Below are positions 8,585-16,972 of a stretch of DNA of 64,000 bases, piece after piece (the first letter of the stretch is position 1; each line of letters starts with the position of its first letter). The position numbers and the translations under genes are program-made. A model generated the notes under the pieces. The model was not told the origin of the DNA and did no database searches. It was given only the letters and a program-made list of their open reading frames with translations. The stretch is taken from the NCBI RefSeq assembly GCF_041361345.1, contig NZ_JBGKAD010000001.1, positions 744,001 to 808,000 of the forward strand. The letters are read 5' to 3'. This DNA is from Halobaculum sp. MBLA0147. GTDB lineage: Archaea; Halobacteriota; Halobacteria; Halobacteriales; Haloferacaceae.

Positions 8585-11509
8585 TCAGTCGTCCGTGTGG
8601 ACGACCAGGACGACCGACTCCGTCTCGATCAGTTCGCCGGCACCGTCGTAGCTGTGCGTCTCGACGACCTCGAACTCGTCGCCGGTCAGCGTCTCGCCGC
8701 CGGCCGCCAGCGTGTCGCCGTCGAGTTCGTACGCGCCGCTCGCGATGTCGGCCTCGATGTCGCCGACGGCGTCGCCGTACTTCGGCCCGACCGTGGCGTA
8801 GTCGAGGTCGATGTCCGCGATCTCGGCGGTCGCCTGCGGCGCGGTCGCGTCCGCCGAGACGGTGAGCTCGTCGACGTGCATCACGCTCGCGACGGCGTCC
8901 TCGAAGCCGGCGATGTCGCCGTACACCTCGACCTCCGGGAGGTCGGCGTTCAACGCCAGCCCGCGGTCGCTCTTGAACGAGCGCAGCGCCGAGATGACGC
9001 GCATCGCCCGCTCGCCTGGCGCCAACGGCGCGTCGTACCCGCGCGGCTCCGGCCACCCCTGTCGGTGGAGACTCGGGGTGTCGTCTGCGTCGGCCGCGTC
9101 GGCCGCGCCCGTCTCGGGGGCGTCGGCTGCGCCCTCTCCGGTGGCGTCGGCGTCTGCCTCGGCGGTGTCGGCGTCCCCCGCGGGCGCGTACGTCGCCGTC
9201 CACACCTCCTCCGTGACGAACGGGAGGATCGGCGCGAACAGCCGCAGGACGGTCTCGTGGACCGTCCGCAGCGTGTACGCCGTCGAGGCGGCCGCCCCGT
9301 CGCGCTGTTTCGCCAGTTCGAGGTAGTTGTCACAGAACGTGTCCCAGAAGAACGTCCGCAGTTCCGTCCGGGCCTTCGCGTACTCGTGGGCGGCGAAGTG
9401 ATCCGTCGCCGTCTCGACGATGTCGTCCAACGTCGACAGTAACCACTCGTCGACCGGCTCCAGCGTCTCCGGCTCGGCCGGCAACTCCGCGTCCGTCGTC
9501 GGGTGGGTGGTCGTCGCCAACTCCGCCTCCGCGGCGGCCTCGCTCGCCAGGTCGTCGACGAGCTTCGAGGCGTTCCAGATCTTCTGGATCAGCTTCTCAC
9601 CCTGCCGGAGCTCGTTCGTCTTGTACGGGAAGTCGTCGCCGACTGAGTACCCCGACGCCCAGTAGCGGATCGCGTCGACTGGGTACTCCGCCATCACCTC
9701 CTCGGGCAAGACGACGTTCCCCCGCGAGGAGGACATCTTCTCGCGGTTCTCGTCCAACACCCAGCCGTTGATCAACACGGAGTCGAACGGCACCTCGCCG
9801 GTGTGTTCGACACACTTGACGATCGTGTGGAACAGCCAGAACGAGACGATGTCGTGGCCCTGCGGGCGCAGGTCCATCGGGTACAGCCCCGGCTCGTCGA
9901 ACGTGATCTCCCCCGCGTCGGCGTCGTAGTCCCACCCGGCGTTGATCAGCGGCGTGAGCGAGGAGGTCGCCCACGTGTCGAACACGTCCTCTTCGGCCTC
10001 GAACTCGTCGTGGCCACACTCGGGACAGGCGTCGACCGACGGCTCGTCCGCGATGGGGTCGACCGGGAGTCGCTCCGGGTCGGCGAAGATCGCCTCGTCG
10101 CAGTCCGCACAGTACCACACCGGGAACGGGATGCCGGAGTCGCGCTGGCGGGAGATACACCAGTCCCACTCCAACCCCTCGATCCAGTGTTCGTACCGGG
10201 AGAACATCTTCTCCGGGTACCAGTCCATCTCGCGGCCTGCCTCCAGGTACTCGTCGGTGTGGTCGAGCAGTTCGACGTACCACTGCTCGGTGACGAGGTA
10301 CTCGACGGCCGCGTCACACGACCGCTCGTGAACCTGGACGACGTGCTCGATCGGGTCGCGGGCGAGGAGTCGCCCCGCCGCGTCGAGGTCGTCCTTGATC
10401 GCGTCGCGGGCCGCCTCCGTCGAGAGTCCCTCGTAGTCGCCCGCGAGGTCCGTCATCGTCGCGGACTCGTCGATGGCGACCCGCAGGTCCAGGTCGTGGG
10501 CCTGGTACCACTCGATGTCCGTCTGGTCGCCGAAGGTACAGCACATGACGATGCCGGTCCCGGTCTCCGCCTCGACGCGATCGTCGGCGTAGATCGGCAC
10601 CTCGTGGCCGAACAGCGGGACGCGGGCGGTGCCGCCGACTAGGTGCTGGTTCGCGTCGTCGTCCGGGTGGACGAACATCGCGACACAGGCCGGCAGCAAC
10701 TCGGGACGGGTCGTCGAGATGACCACGTCGTCGCCCGCCTCGGTCGGCACCGGGTAGTCGCTGGCCTCGCGTTCGGGGTCGGCAGGCGGCTCCGAGCCGG
10801 GCTCGACGAGTTCGAAGGCGAGGTCGACGAACTCGGAGTCGCGTTTCTCCTCTTCCATCTCGACTTGCGAGATCGCCGTCTCGCAGTCGGGACACCAGAT
10901 CGTCGGCGCGCGCTCGCGGTACTCGCGGCCCTTCTCGTAGAGGTCGAGGAACGACAGCTGGGAGATGCGCTGGACGCGCGGCTCGATCGTCTTGTAGGTG
11001 CGCGACCAGTCGATGGAGACGCCCAACGACTGCATCTCGTTCGTGAAGCTCTCCTCGTACTCCGCACACACCTCGCGACACTTCTCTTGGAACTCGCGAC
11101 GGGTGTAGTCGGAGTGGTGGATGCCGAGTTCCTCCTCGGTGAGCAGTTCCGAGGCGATCCCGTTGTCGTCGTAGCCGAACGGGAACATCGCGTCGCCGTC
11201 GTGCATCCGGTGGAACCGCGCCGCGAAGTCCTGGAGCGTACTCCCGTAGAGGTGGCCCATGTGGAGACTACCGGAGACGGTCGGCGGCGGCGTGTCGACG
11301 GTGTAGGCGGTGTTCGGGTCGGCGTCGCCGTCGCCGAACCGGTACGTCTCGTCGTCGACCCAGAACCGCTGCCAGCGATCCTCGGTCGCTTCGGGGTCGT
11401 ACTCGCCCGACAGCGACGGGACGGGGGTCTCCGCCGCGTCACCGGTGTCGGTGTCCGTGCCGGTCGCCGCGTCCGACGCGTCGTCGGACTCTGGGTCCTG
11501 CGTGCTCAT
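8585..11509 (-). CDS. valS: Valyl-tRNA synthetase
   Basis: Class I synthetase that charges tRNA-Val and edits mischarged threonine. The HIGH motif is HMGH (about residues 83-86, in SGSLHMGHLYGS) and the KMSKS motif is KMSSS in ENREKMSSSRGN. WCPDCETAISQVE and CADCDEAIF are the usual zinc-ribbon and catalytic-insert blocks. The start chosen is ATG 11509 (MSTQDPESDD...); a longer frame upstream is Arg/Pro-rich and unlike a haloarchaeal protein. About 974 residues. The anticodon-binding region carries an Ala/Asp/Glu-rich stretch around bases 9080-9180 that looks like a low-complexity insert. Reads toward cmk, 111 bases away. Confidence 0.96.
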   Translation of the reverse strand: MSTQDPESDDASDAATGTDTDTGDAAETPVPSLSGEYDPEATEDRWQRFWVDDETYRFGDGDADPNTAYTVDTPPPTVSGSLHMGHLYGSTLQDFAARFHRMHDGDAMFPFGYDDNGIASELLTEEELGIHHSDYTRREFQEKCREVCAEYEESFTNEMQSLGVSIDWSRTYKTIEPRVQRISQLSFLDLYEKGREYRERAPTIWCPDCETAISQVEMEEEKRDSEFVDLAFELVEPGSEPPADPEREASDYPVPTEAGDDVVISTTRPELLPACVAMFVHPDDDANQHLVGGTARVPLFGHEVPIYADDRVEAETGTGIVMCCTFGDQTDIEWYQAHDLDLRVAIDESATMTDLAGDYEGLSTEAARDAIKDDLDAAGRLLARDPIEHVVQVHERSCDAAVEYLVTEQWYVELLDHTDEYLEAGREMDWYPEKMFSRYEHWIEGLEWDWCISRQRDSGIPFPVWYCADCDEAIFADPERLPVDPIADEPSVDACPECGHDEFEAEEDVFDTWATSSLTPLINAGWDYDADAGEITFDEPGLYPMDLRPQGHDIVSFWLFHTIVKCVEHTGEVPFDSVLINGWVLDENREKMSSSRGNVVLPEEVMAEYPVDAIRYWASGYSVGDDFPYKTNELRQGEKLIQKIWNASKLVDDLASEAAAEAELATTTHPTTDAELPAEPETLEPVDEWLLSTLDDIVETATDHFAAHEYAKARTELRTFFWDTFCDNYLELAKQRDGAAASTAYTLRTVHETVLRLFAPILPFVTEEVWTATYAPAGDADTAEADADATGEGAADAPETGAADAADADDTPSLHRQGWPEPRGYDAPLAPGERAMRVISALRSFKSDRGLALNADLPEVEVYGDIAGFEDAVASVMHVDELTVSADATAPQATAEIADIDLDYATVGPKYGDAVGDIEADIASGAYELDGDTLAAGGETLTGDEFEVVETHSYDGAGELIETESVVLVVHTDD

Positions 11510-12080
11510 CGATACCCCTCGGTTCGCGTCTGGCCGTGGTCTATCTGGCGGTTCGTCTGCGGGTGCGTGCCTCCGGGGTGGCTCCCGTGGCAACGCTGTC
11601 GTCGATTGGTCGGGTGATCGGTGTCTGTCGTGGGTCGCATAGGTACTCGTCTCTCGTCTCCGTCGCTCGGGACACTACCGGTGTCCGAGTCGTCCGTGGT
11701 GGGCGGTACGTGCGGTGCCGTGACGGCGGCCGCAGCCGTCTCGGTGCGGACTGTGCGGGGCGTCACGCCCCTACGAAGAGGGTGGCGTCGTCGCGCGACC
11801 GGCGGGTCGCCGACTGGGTGAGTGCCATCACTGAAAACTGACGCGGGTTCCCGTAAGAGCGTTTCGTGTGAGGGTGTCGCACACTCGTGGGCGTGGACGG
11901 CTGTCACTCACTCGTGGTCGCGGGGCGGCTGTAACACACTCGTGGTCGCGGGGCGGCTGTAACACACTCGTGGGCGTGGACGGCCGTCACCCACTCGTGG
12001 TTGCGGGGCCGTCGGTGACTCCGGGTCGTCGGGCGAGCGGCTCCGGTGGGCTTTTGCCCGGACCGCGCGCCTCCCCGAAC
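11510..12080. other. Intergenic region between divergent valS and purM
   Basis: 571 bases without a gene I can support; the open frames on both strands are Arg/His/Pro-rich and lack acidic composition. It must hold the promoters of both valS and purM, but I see no clear TATA box for valS. The part next to purM carries a 27/28-bp tandem repeat, listed separately. Confidence 0.5.
11883..12006. repeat. 27/28-bp tandem repeat upstream of purM
   Basis: The octamer ACTCGTGG occurs at 11883, 11910, 11938, 11966 and 11993, spacing 27, 28, 28, 27. Two unit versions alternate: one continues GCGTGGACGG and the other TCGCGGGGCGGCTGTAACAC, the latter twice in a row. It ends about 75 bases before the purM start. 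Confidence 0.9.
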
Positions 12081-13166
12081 ATGGACGGAGCCGACGGAGC
12101 GAGCGACGACGGGGTGAGTGGCGACGAGACGACGGATCACGAGGCGCCCGGCGCGAGTGCGAACGAGGGAGCACCCGACGAGACGACGGACGGAGAGTCG
12201 TCGGAGGGACTCACCTACGCGGCGGCGGGCGTCGACATCGCGGAGAGCGAGGCGGCGACGGCGGCGCTGGTCGACGCCGTCGGCGGACCGGGGACGGACG
12301 GCGACTACGCCGGCCTCGTGGAGGTCGGCGACCACTACCTCGGGCTCGCGACGGACGGCGTCGGGACGAAACTGCTCGTCGCTCGCGCGCTCGCCGACTA
12401 CTCGACCATCGGCATCGACTGCATCGCGATGAACGTCAACGACCTCGTGGCGGCGGGCGTCGACCCGGTCGCGTTCGTCGACTACCTCGCCGTCGAGGAG
12501 CCAGACGACGACGTGGCCGCCCAGATCGGCGCGGGACTCCGCGAGGGTGCCGACCGCGCCGGCGTCTCGCTGCTCGGCGGCGAGACCGCCGTGATGCCGG
12601 ACGTGATCACGGATCTGGACCTCGCGGGCACCTGCGCGGGGTTCACGCCGCAGGACGCCGTCTTCCCGGGCACGGCCCAGCCGGGCGACGCACTCGTCGG
12701 GTGGGCCTCGACGGGCATCCACTCGAACGGCCTCACGCTCGCCCGCGAGGCGGTCACCCGCGAGCACGCCTACGAGGACCCGTGTCCGTTCGGCGACTAC
12801 GACACGCTCGGCGAGGCGCTCTTGGAGCCGACGGCGATCTACACGGATCTCTTGGAGCCGATGCGAGCCCACGGCGTCCACGCCGCCGCCCACGTCACCG
12901 GCGGTGGGTGGACGAACCTCGAGCGACTCGGCACGTACCGGTACGAGGTCACCGACCCGTGGCCCGCACAGCCGGTCTTCGAGTTCGTACAGGAGGCGGG
13001 GAACGTCTCCGACGAGGAGATGCACCGGACGTTCAACGTCGGGACCGGGTTCGTCGCCGCACTCCCCGCCGACCGCGCCGAGTCGCTGGCCGCCGATACG
13101 GACGGACGTGTGATCGGCCGCGTGACCGAAGGCGACGCGGTCGCGATCCGCGGGCTGGAGTTGTAG
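12081..13166 (+). CDS. purM: Phosphoribosylformylglycinamidine cyclo-ligase (AIR synthetase)
   Basis: Fifth step of purine synthesis, FGAM to AIR with ATP. Conserved blocks seen: TYAAAGVDI at the start of the fold, LATDGVGTKLLVA, MNVNDLVAAGVDPVAFVDYLAV, LLGGETAVMPDVI, ASTGIHSNGLTLARE, HVTGGGWTNLERL and FNVGTGFVA. Start taken at ATG 12081; the open frame extends further up through the tandem repeat but there it is not protein-like. About 361 residues. The first 45 residues are an acidic Ser/Thr/Glu-rich extension. Single gene, divergent from valS. Confidence 0.96.
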   Translation: MDGADGASDDGVSGDETTDHEAPGASANEGAPDETTDGESSEGLTYAAAGVDIAESEAATAALVDAVGGPGTDGDYAGLVEVGDHYLGLATDGVGTKLLVARALADYSTIGIDCIAMNVNDLVAAGVDPVAFVDYLAVEEPDDDVAAQIGAGLREGADRAGVSLLGGETAVMPDVITDLDLAGTCAGFTPQDAVFPGTAQPGDALVGWASTGIHSNGLTLAREAVTREHAYEDPCPFGDYDTLGEALLEPTAIYTDLLEPMRAHGVHAAAHVTGGGWTNLERLGTYRYEVTDPWPAQPVFEFVQEAGNVSDEEMHRTFNVGTGFVAALPADRAESLAADTDGRVIGRVTEGDAVAIRGLEL

Positions 13167-13225
13167 GTCCCGGCACGACCCGGCACAGACCGACCTGGAT
13201 AGCAGGGTGGTCCGTTCCTCGCGAG

Positions 13226-13456
13226 TTACCCCATCGAGACGTAGGTCTTGGTCTCCTCGACGCCCGCGATGTCGTGGATCGCGCTCGCGACGGTCTCCAT
13301 CACCTCGTACATCTCCGCGGTCTCGACCTCCACGATCACGTCGAAGTCACCCGCGACGACGTGGGTCTCCGTCACCGCCGCCATCTCGTCGATCCGATCC
13401 GTCACCGCCTCCACCTCCCCGGTGGCTGTCTTCACCATCACGAACGCGCTGACCAT
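13226..13456 (-). CDS. Stand-alone RAM (Lrp/AsnC ligand-binding) domain protein
   Basis: 76 residues from ATG 13456. The whole protein is a single alpha-beta RAM domain: AFVMVKTATGEVEAV, the VVAGDFDVIVEVE core, and IHDIAGVEETKTYVSMG at the end. There is no helix-turn-helix, so it cannot bind DNA alone; it may sense a small molecule or join a heteromer. It is paralogous to the gene at 14310, and the two flank trkA. A longer frame exists upstream but lacks protein-like composition. The start is preceded by a TATA-like TTTTGATAG about 25 bases away, so the transcript is nearly leaderless. Confidence 0.88.
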   Translation of the reverse strand: MVSAFVMVKTATGEVEAVTDRIDEMAAVTETHVVAGDFDVIVEVETAEMYEVMETVASAIHDIAGVEETKTYVSMG

Positions 13457-13605
13457 GCGACAGAGTACCACGGGTACTATCAAAAGCGTTCCCCCCGGCT
13501 CGCGGCGACGGACTCCCGGACTGCGTGGGGGTGCTCCGACCGCCGCGGTCGGCTCTGGGGTCGCGTGGACAACCCTTTTAGTGAGACCTGTCGTACGCAC
13601 GCCGT
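13457..13605. promoter_or_regulatory. Divergent promoters with palindrome AGTACC-ACG-GGTACT
   Basis: Minus-strand promoter of the RAM gene: TATA-like CTTTTGATAG on that strand at about 13474-13483. A perfect palindrome (13464-13469 and 13473-13478) lies between this box and the start codon, overlapping its edge, which is an operator-like position. Plus-strand promoter of trkA: CTTTTAGTGA at about 13574-13583, some 27 bases before the ATG. Confidence 0.6.
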
Positions 13606-14313
13606 ATGCGATTCATCGTCATCGGGGCCGGACGGGTCGGCCTGCGGACGGCCCGCGTGTTGCGCGAGGAGGGACACGACGTGACCCTCGTGGAAGCCGA
13701 CGAGGACCGGGCGGCCCGGGCCGAGACGGACGGGTTCGAGGTGATCGTCGGTGACGGCTCCCGCGAGGACCTGTTGGTCGAGGCGGGCGTCGAGTCGGCT
13801 GACGCCGTGGGTGCGCTCACGGGTGACCTGAACACCAACTTCGCGGCCTGTCTCGTCGCCAAACACCACGGCTGTCGCACCGTGATGCGCATCGACGAGG
13901 ACTACCGCGAGGGCATCTACCAGAAGTACGCCGAGGAGGTCGACGAGATCGTCTACCCCGAGCGTCTCGGCGCCATCGGCGCGAAGAACGCCCTCCTGGG
14001 TGGGAACCTCCGTGCCATCGCTGACGTGGCCGAACACCTCCAGGTGGTCCTGTTCACCATCACCGACGACACCCCGATGAAGGGGTACAACCTCTCGGAG
14101 GTCACCCTCCCGTCGGAGGCCCGCATCCTCGCGTTCGGCAAGGCCGGCGAGTCGATGGGCATCCCACTGCCGGACGACTCTCTGGAGACGGGCGACCGCG
14201 TCGCCGTCCTGGCGGACTTCGAGGTGCTCGGTGACGTCCGCCAGCTCCTGTTGGGTGAGGGCGACGAGACGGCAGAGACCGCCGTCGCCGTCGAGGGAGG
14301 TGGTGAGGCGTGA
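13606..14313 (+). CDS. trkA: TrkA-type potassium uptake regulatory protein
   Basis: Cytosolic NAD(H)-binding regulator of a Trk/Ktr potassium channel. TrkA-N Rossmann domain: MRFIVIGAGRVGLRTARVL with the GxGxxG loop, acidic VEADED after the second strand, then GDGSREDLLVEAGV. The TrkA-C (RCK-C) domain covers about residues 140-220 (TPMKGYNLSEVTLP, ILAFGKAGE, LETGDRVAVLADFE). 235 residues. No TrkH channel gene is visible. The stop overlaps the GTG of the following RAM gene (GTGA), so the two are translationally coupled. Confidence 0.93.
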   Translation: MRFIVIGAGRVGLRTARVLREEGHDVTLVEADEDRAARAETDGFEVIVGDGSREDLLVEAGVESADAVGALTGDLNTNFAACLVAKHHGCRTVMRIDEDYREGIYQKYAEEVDEIVYPERLGAIGAKNALLGGNLRAIADVAEHLQVVLFTITDDTPMKGYNLSEVTLPSEARILAFGKAGESMGIPLPDDSLETGDRVAVLADFEVLGDVRQLLLGEGDETAETAVAVEGGGEA

Positions 14314-14543
14314 CCGTCACCGCCTACGTGATGGTGAAGTCGAACACCGGCGAGGCCGACCGCGTGAAGGAGGCGCTGGCCGACCTGGAGGACGTGACGG
14401 AGGCGCACATCGTCGCGGGCGACGTGGACTTCATCGCGAAGGTCGTCACGGAGTCGCCCGGCGACGTGAAACGCGTCGCCGCCGGCGCGATCCAGGACAT
14501 CCGCGGCGTCGAGCGGACCCAGACGTACATCGCGATGGACTAA
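14310..14543 (+). CDS. Stand-alone RAM (Lrp/AsnC ligand-binding) domain protein, coupled to trkA
   Basis: 77 residues from GTG 14310. One RAM domain, VTAYVMVKSNTGEADRV, HIVAGDVDFIAKVV, IQDIRGVERTQTYIAMD, no DNA-binding part. It aligns over its full length with the protein at 13226-13456. The 4-base overlap with trkA suggests the two products are needed together, for example the RAM protein acting as an extra ligand sensor for potassium transport; this is inference. Confidence 0.9.
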   Translation: MTVTAYVMVKSNTGEADRVKEALADLEDVTEAHIVAGDVDFIAKVVTESPGDVKRVAAGAIQDIRGVERTQTYIAMD

Positions 14544-14560
14544 CACCGACCTTTTTCACT

Positions 14561-14599
14561 CCTCGGGTGGCGCGCGGGGCGCGCCACCCGAGGAAAAAA
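14561..14599 (+). terminator. Strong hairpin after the trkA-RAM operon
   Basis: A perfect 15-bp stem, CCTCGGGTGGCGCGC (14561-14575) with its reverse complement (14579-14593), has a GGG loop and is preceded by CTTTTTC and followed by six A. Placed 17 bases after the RAM stop. T-run upstream and A-run downstream mean it could work for both strands, but archaeal termination relies mainly on T-runs, so the role is inferred. Confidence 0.6.
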
Positions 14600-14615
14600 G
14601 CTCGATCAAAAAGGG

Positions 14616-14645
14616 CCGCGAGCGCGCCGTCCGGCGCGCTCGCGG
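14616..14645. terminator. Second hairpin between convergent genes
   Basis: 13-bp perfect stem CCGCGAGCGCGCC (14616-14628) and its complement (14633-14645) with a GTCC loop. On the minus strand it is followed by CCCTTTTTGATCG, a T-run, which fits termination of the transcript coming from the lipoprotein gene. Confidence 0.55.
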
Positions 14646-14658
14646 TGGATTGCGGTGC

Positions 14659-14930
14659 CGCGACCGCACCGCAACCGCCCCGTCACTGCACCGCACCACC
14701 ACCGCCCCGCGACCGCGACCGCCCCGCTCCCGCGACCGCACCGCAACCGCCCCGTCACTGCACCGCACCACCACCGCCCCGCGACCGCGACCGCCCCGCT
14801 CCCGCGACCGCACCGCAACCGCCCCGTCACCGCACTGCACCACCACCGCCCCGCGACCGCACCGCAACCGCCCCGTCACCGCACCGCACCACCACCGCCC
14901 CGCTCCCGCGACCGCCCCGCCACCCAACGT
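14659..14930. repeat. 72-bp C-rich tandem repeat between convergent genes
   Basis: The segment CGCGACCGCACCGCAACCG starts at 14659, 14731, 14803 and 14852: two full 72-bp periods, then a copy shortened to 49 bp. The plus strand is almost free of runs of G or T and consists of CCGC/CACC words. It fills the space up to the stop of the lipoprotein gene. No gene is supported here. Confidence 0.9.
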
Positions 14931-14931
14931 G

Positions 14932-16095
14932 CTACTGCGGGCGCACGGACACCGAGAGGTCGTCGGACTCCACCTCGACGACGACCGGCCCCACCGGTGG
15001 ACAGCCGGGCCACGTGTACGACTCCGACAACTCGCCGCTCGTCATACGCGACTCGTACCCCGACGCCGGCGGCACCACACCACGACTCCGCACCCGCCCG
15101 CCCGCCGGCACCGACAGCGTCCGCCGGACCCGCTCGACGCTCCCACCACCTCCGGCGGTGTCTCCGGGCTCGTCGGTCCCTCTCGATCCCGGCTCGCCGC
15201 CGCCGATGTCGACGGCGACCCGTCTGTCTGCGTTCGTCCGGTTCGCGACCACCAGGTCGCGCCAGATCCTGTCACAGAGGAATCGCGGATCGGGGTCGAG
15301 CCTCACGTCCAACGTCCGGTCGGCCACCGCCTGCCAGGCGTACGTCTCGACGACACCCCGCGCCGCAACTCGCACCCCCACCGCCGGTCCGTCCGGATCG
15401 AGCGGGAGTCGCACTCGACTCCGCTCGGGGACGCGCAGCGTCACGGACCGCTCGTCGTCGCCGTCGGCGCCGCCGCTCCCGTCGACCGTCGCCAGTCGAA
15501 CCGTCGTCGCCTCACCGGAGTTGGCGAGCGCGAGCCGCGTCCGTCTCCGCTCGTCTGCCACGAGCGAGGCGGCACCGTCGATCAGCCGCCGTGCCGCCGG
15601 TCCCGCGTACCGCGCCACCCCGCGGAGTCCCGCGCCGAACTCGACCAGGAAGTCACCCGTGTCCGGTCCCACGCGCCACGTCGCCGTCAGCGACGACGCC
15701 GTCTCCTCGGATCGGGGTCGCTCCGTCGTCGCCCGGACCGTGTACTCGCCCGGTGCGAGGATCGGCCGCCCGACGGCACCACCGCCAGGGCCAGGAATCG
15801 CCGGTGTGCGGCGGAACACGCGCTCGCCGTCGCGCAGGAGTTCGACCCGGATCGTCCGGCGGCCGAGTCGGCGGTTGGCGACGAACAGGCGACGACGGCG
15901 CGCGAGCGCGTCCGTCGCCGTCTCCCCGTACGCGTCGGTCTCGCGCGGCGTCGGACTCCCCTGCAACGCCGGGTTCACCGTCTCCGCCTCGTCGCCGCCC
16001 GGCGCACCCGCGTCGACGGCGCCACACCCTGCCGTCGATCCGGCAGCCGCAGCCCCGAGTGCCGCGAGCAGACGCCGTCGTGACCACCGTCTCAT
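14932..16095 (-). CDS. Tat-exported lipoprotein of unknown function
   Basis: 387 residues from ATG 16095. The N-terminus MRRWSRRRLLAALGAAAAG has the twin-arginine motif and hydrophobic core, followed by the lipobox TAGC, so it is exported folded and anchored by lipid at the outer face of the membrane. The rest has beta-rich stretches (TIRVELLRDGERVFRR, APGEYTVRATTE, RSVTLRVPERSRVRLPL), resembling repeated Ig-like folds, and four Arg-rich segments. I do not recognise a family. Its 3' end abuts the 72-bp repeat. Confidence 0.8.
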   Translation of the reverse strand: MRRWSRRRLLAALGAAAAGSTAGCGAVDAGAPGGDEAETVNPALQGSPTPRETDAYGETATDALARRRRLFVANRRLGRRTIRVELLRDGERVFRRTPAIPGPGGGAVGRPILAPGEYTVRATTERPRSEETASSLTATWRVGPDTGDFLVEFGAGLRGVARYAGPAARRLIDGAASLVADERRRTRLALANSGEATTVRLATVDGSGGADGDDERSVTLRVPERSRVRLPLDPDGPAVGVRVAARGVVETYAWQAVADRTLDVRLDPDPRFLCDRIWRDLVVANRTNADRRVAVDIGGGEPGSRGTDEPGDTAGGGGSVERVRRTLSVPAGGRVRSRGVVPPASGYESRMTSGELSESYTWPGCPPVGPVVVEVESDDLSVSVRPQ

Positions 16096-16227
16096 CTGTC
16101 GATCTCTCGGGCGGCCAGCGGCTTCACTCCTCCGGGGGAGCACCCCGGTCGGATCGGGAGCGCTCCGGAGCACCCGCGAGTGGCGGGGAGATCGGACGCC
16201 GACGCCACGACTCCCGAACCCACAGTG

Positions 16228-16812
16228 TCACAGCCGTCGGAGTCCGACGAAGTACGCCGGGGAACTCCCCCACCGCCGCTGGAACCCGGTCTCGTAGGCG
16301 AACAGTCGCTCCCACGCACCTGCACGCTGGAACCGACGCGTCACCTCCTCGGGTGTGATCCCGTACGTCGGCCGCGGTGCCGACCGCCGGTCCCCGAGGA
16401 CACAGAACAGCCCGTCGCGCGGGACGAGGTCGGTGAGTGTCTCCGCCAACCGGTCCCGCTCCCAGGTGTCGAACACGTGGAACGTCGCGGAGTCCAACAC
16501 GGTCCGGAACTGGAACCCGCTCTCGACGAGCGTGCCGAGCGCGAGCGCGTCCAACCGCAGGAACGGGGTGTCGACCCCGCGACCGGCGGCACGGCGGCGC
16601 GCCTCCGCGACCGCACGTCCGGAGATGTCGATCCCGAGCACCTCGTACCCCAGGCGTGCGAGGTAAATCGACAGCTCGCCGGTGCCACACCCCAGGTCGA
16701 GGACGGGCGAGCGGACCAGCCCCCGTTCGGTCAGCCACCGGAACGGCGCCTGTGGGTAGCCCACGTCCCAGTTGGGCACCGTCAGGTACGCCTCGTCGTA
16801 GACGGCCCGCAT
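16228..16812 (-). CDS. Class I SAM-dependent methyltransferase
   Basis: Small-molecule-type methyltransferase. SAM motif I is VLDLGCGTGELSIYLA, followed by acidic LGIDISGRAV and FRTVLDSATFHVF as motif IV. With the start at ATG 16812 (MRAVYDEAYLTVPNWDVG) it has about 194 residues, the usual size of this family; an in-frame start at 16953 would add 47 residues that are not conserved-looking. Resembles the thiopurine/TehB-like group by its short N-terminus and WDVGYPQ. Substrate unknown. Downstream of the Lhr-type gene on the same strand, with a 160-base gap. Confidence 0.85.
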   Translation of the reverse strand: MRAVYDEAYLTVPNWDVGYPQAPFRWLTERGLVRSPVLDLGCGTGELSIYLARLGYEVLGIDISGRAVAEARRRAAGRGVDTPFLRLDALALGTLVESGFQFRTVLDSATFHVFDTWERDRLAETLTDLVPRDGLFCVLGDRRSAPRPTYGITPEEVTRRFQRAGAWERLFAYETGFQRRWGSSPAYFVGLRRL

Positions 16813-16972
16813 CGGCTCCGACCGCGGGACGGGCTCACCGTCGTCCCACGACCCGACACTCCGTGTCACTCTCGTCGTCTCGGGGCGCCGGGGCTTCAAA
16901 CTGGTGTCGTCGGGGACATCGTCGGTGTGACACGCGTCACTCGACCACGACACGGTGGGAGGCCGCGGCCAG

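Noticed and set aside
8205-9203. 332-codon minus-strand frame across cmk and valS
   Set aside because: Frame shadow of two certain genes; Arg-dominated composition.
11506-11907. Possible gene in the valS-purM gap (133 codons minus, 101 codons plus)
   Set aside because: His/Arg/Pro/Thr-rich without a fold signature or promoter; composition unlike real genes here.
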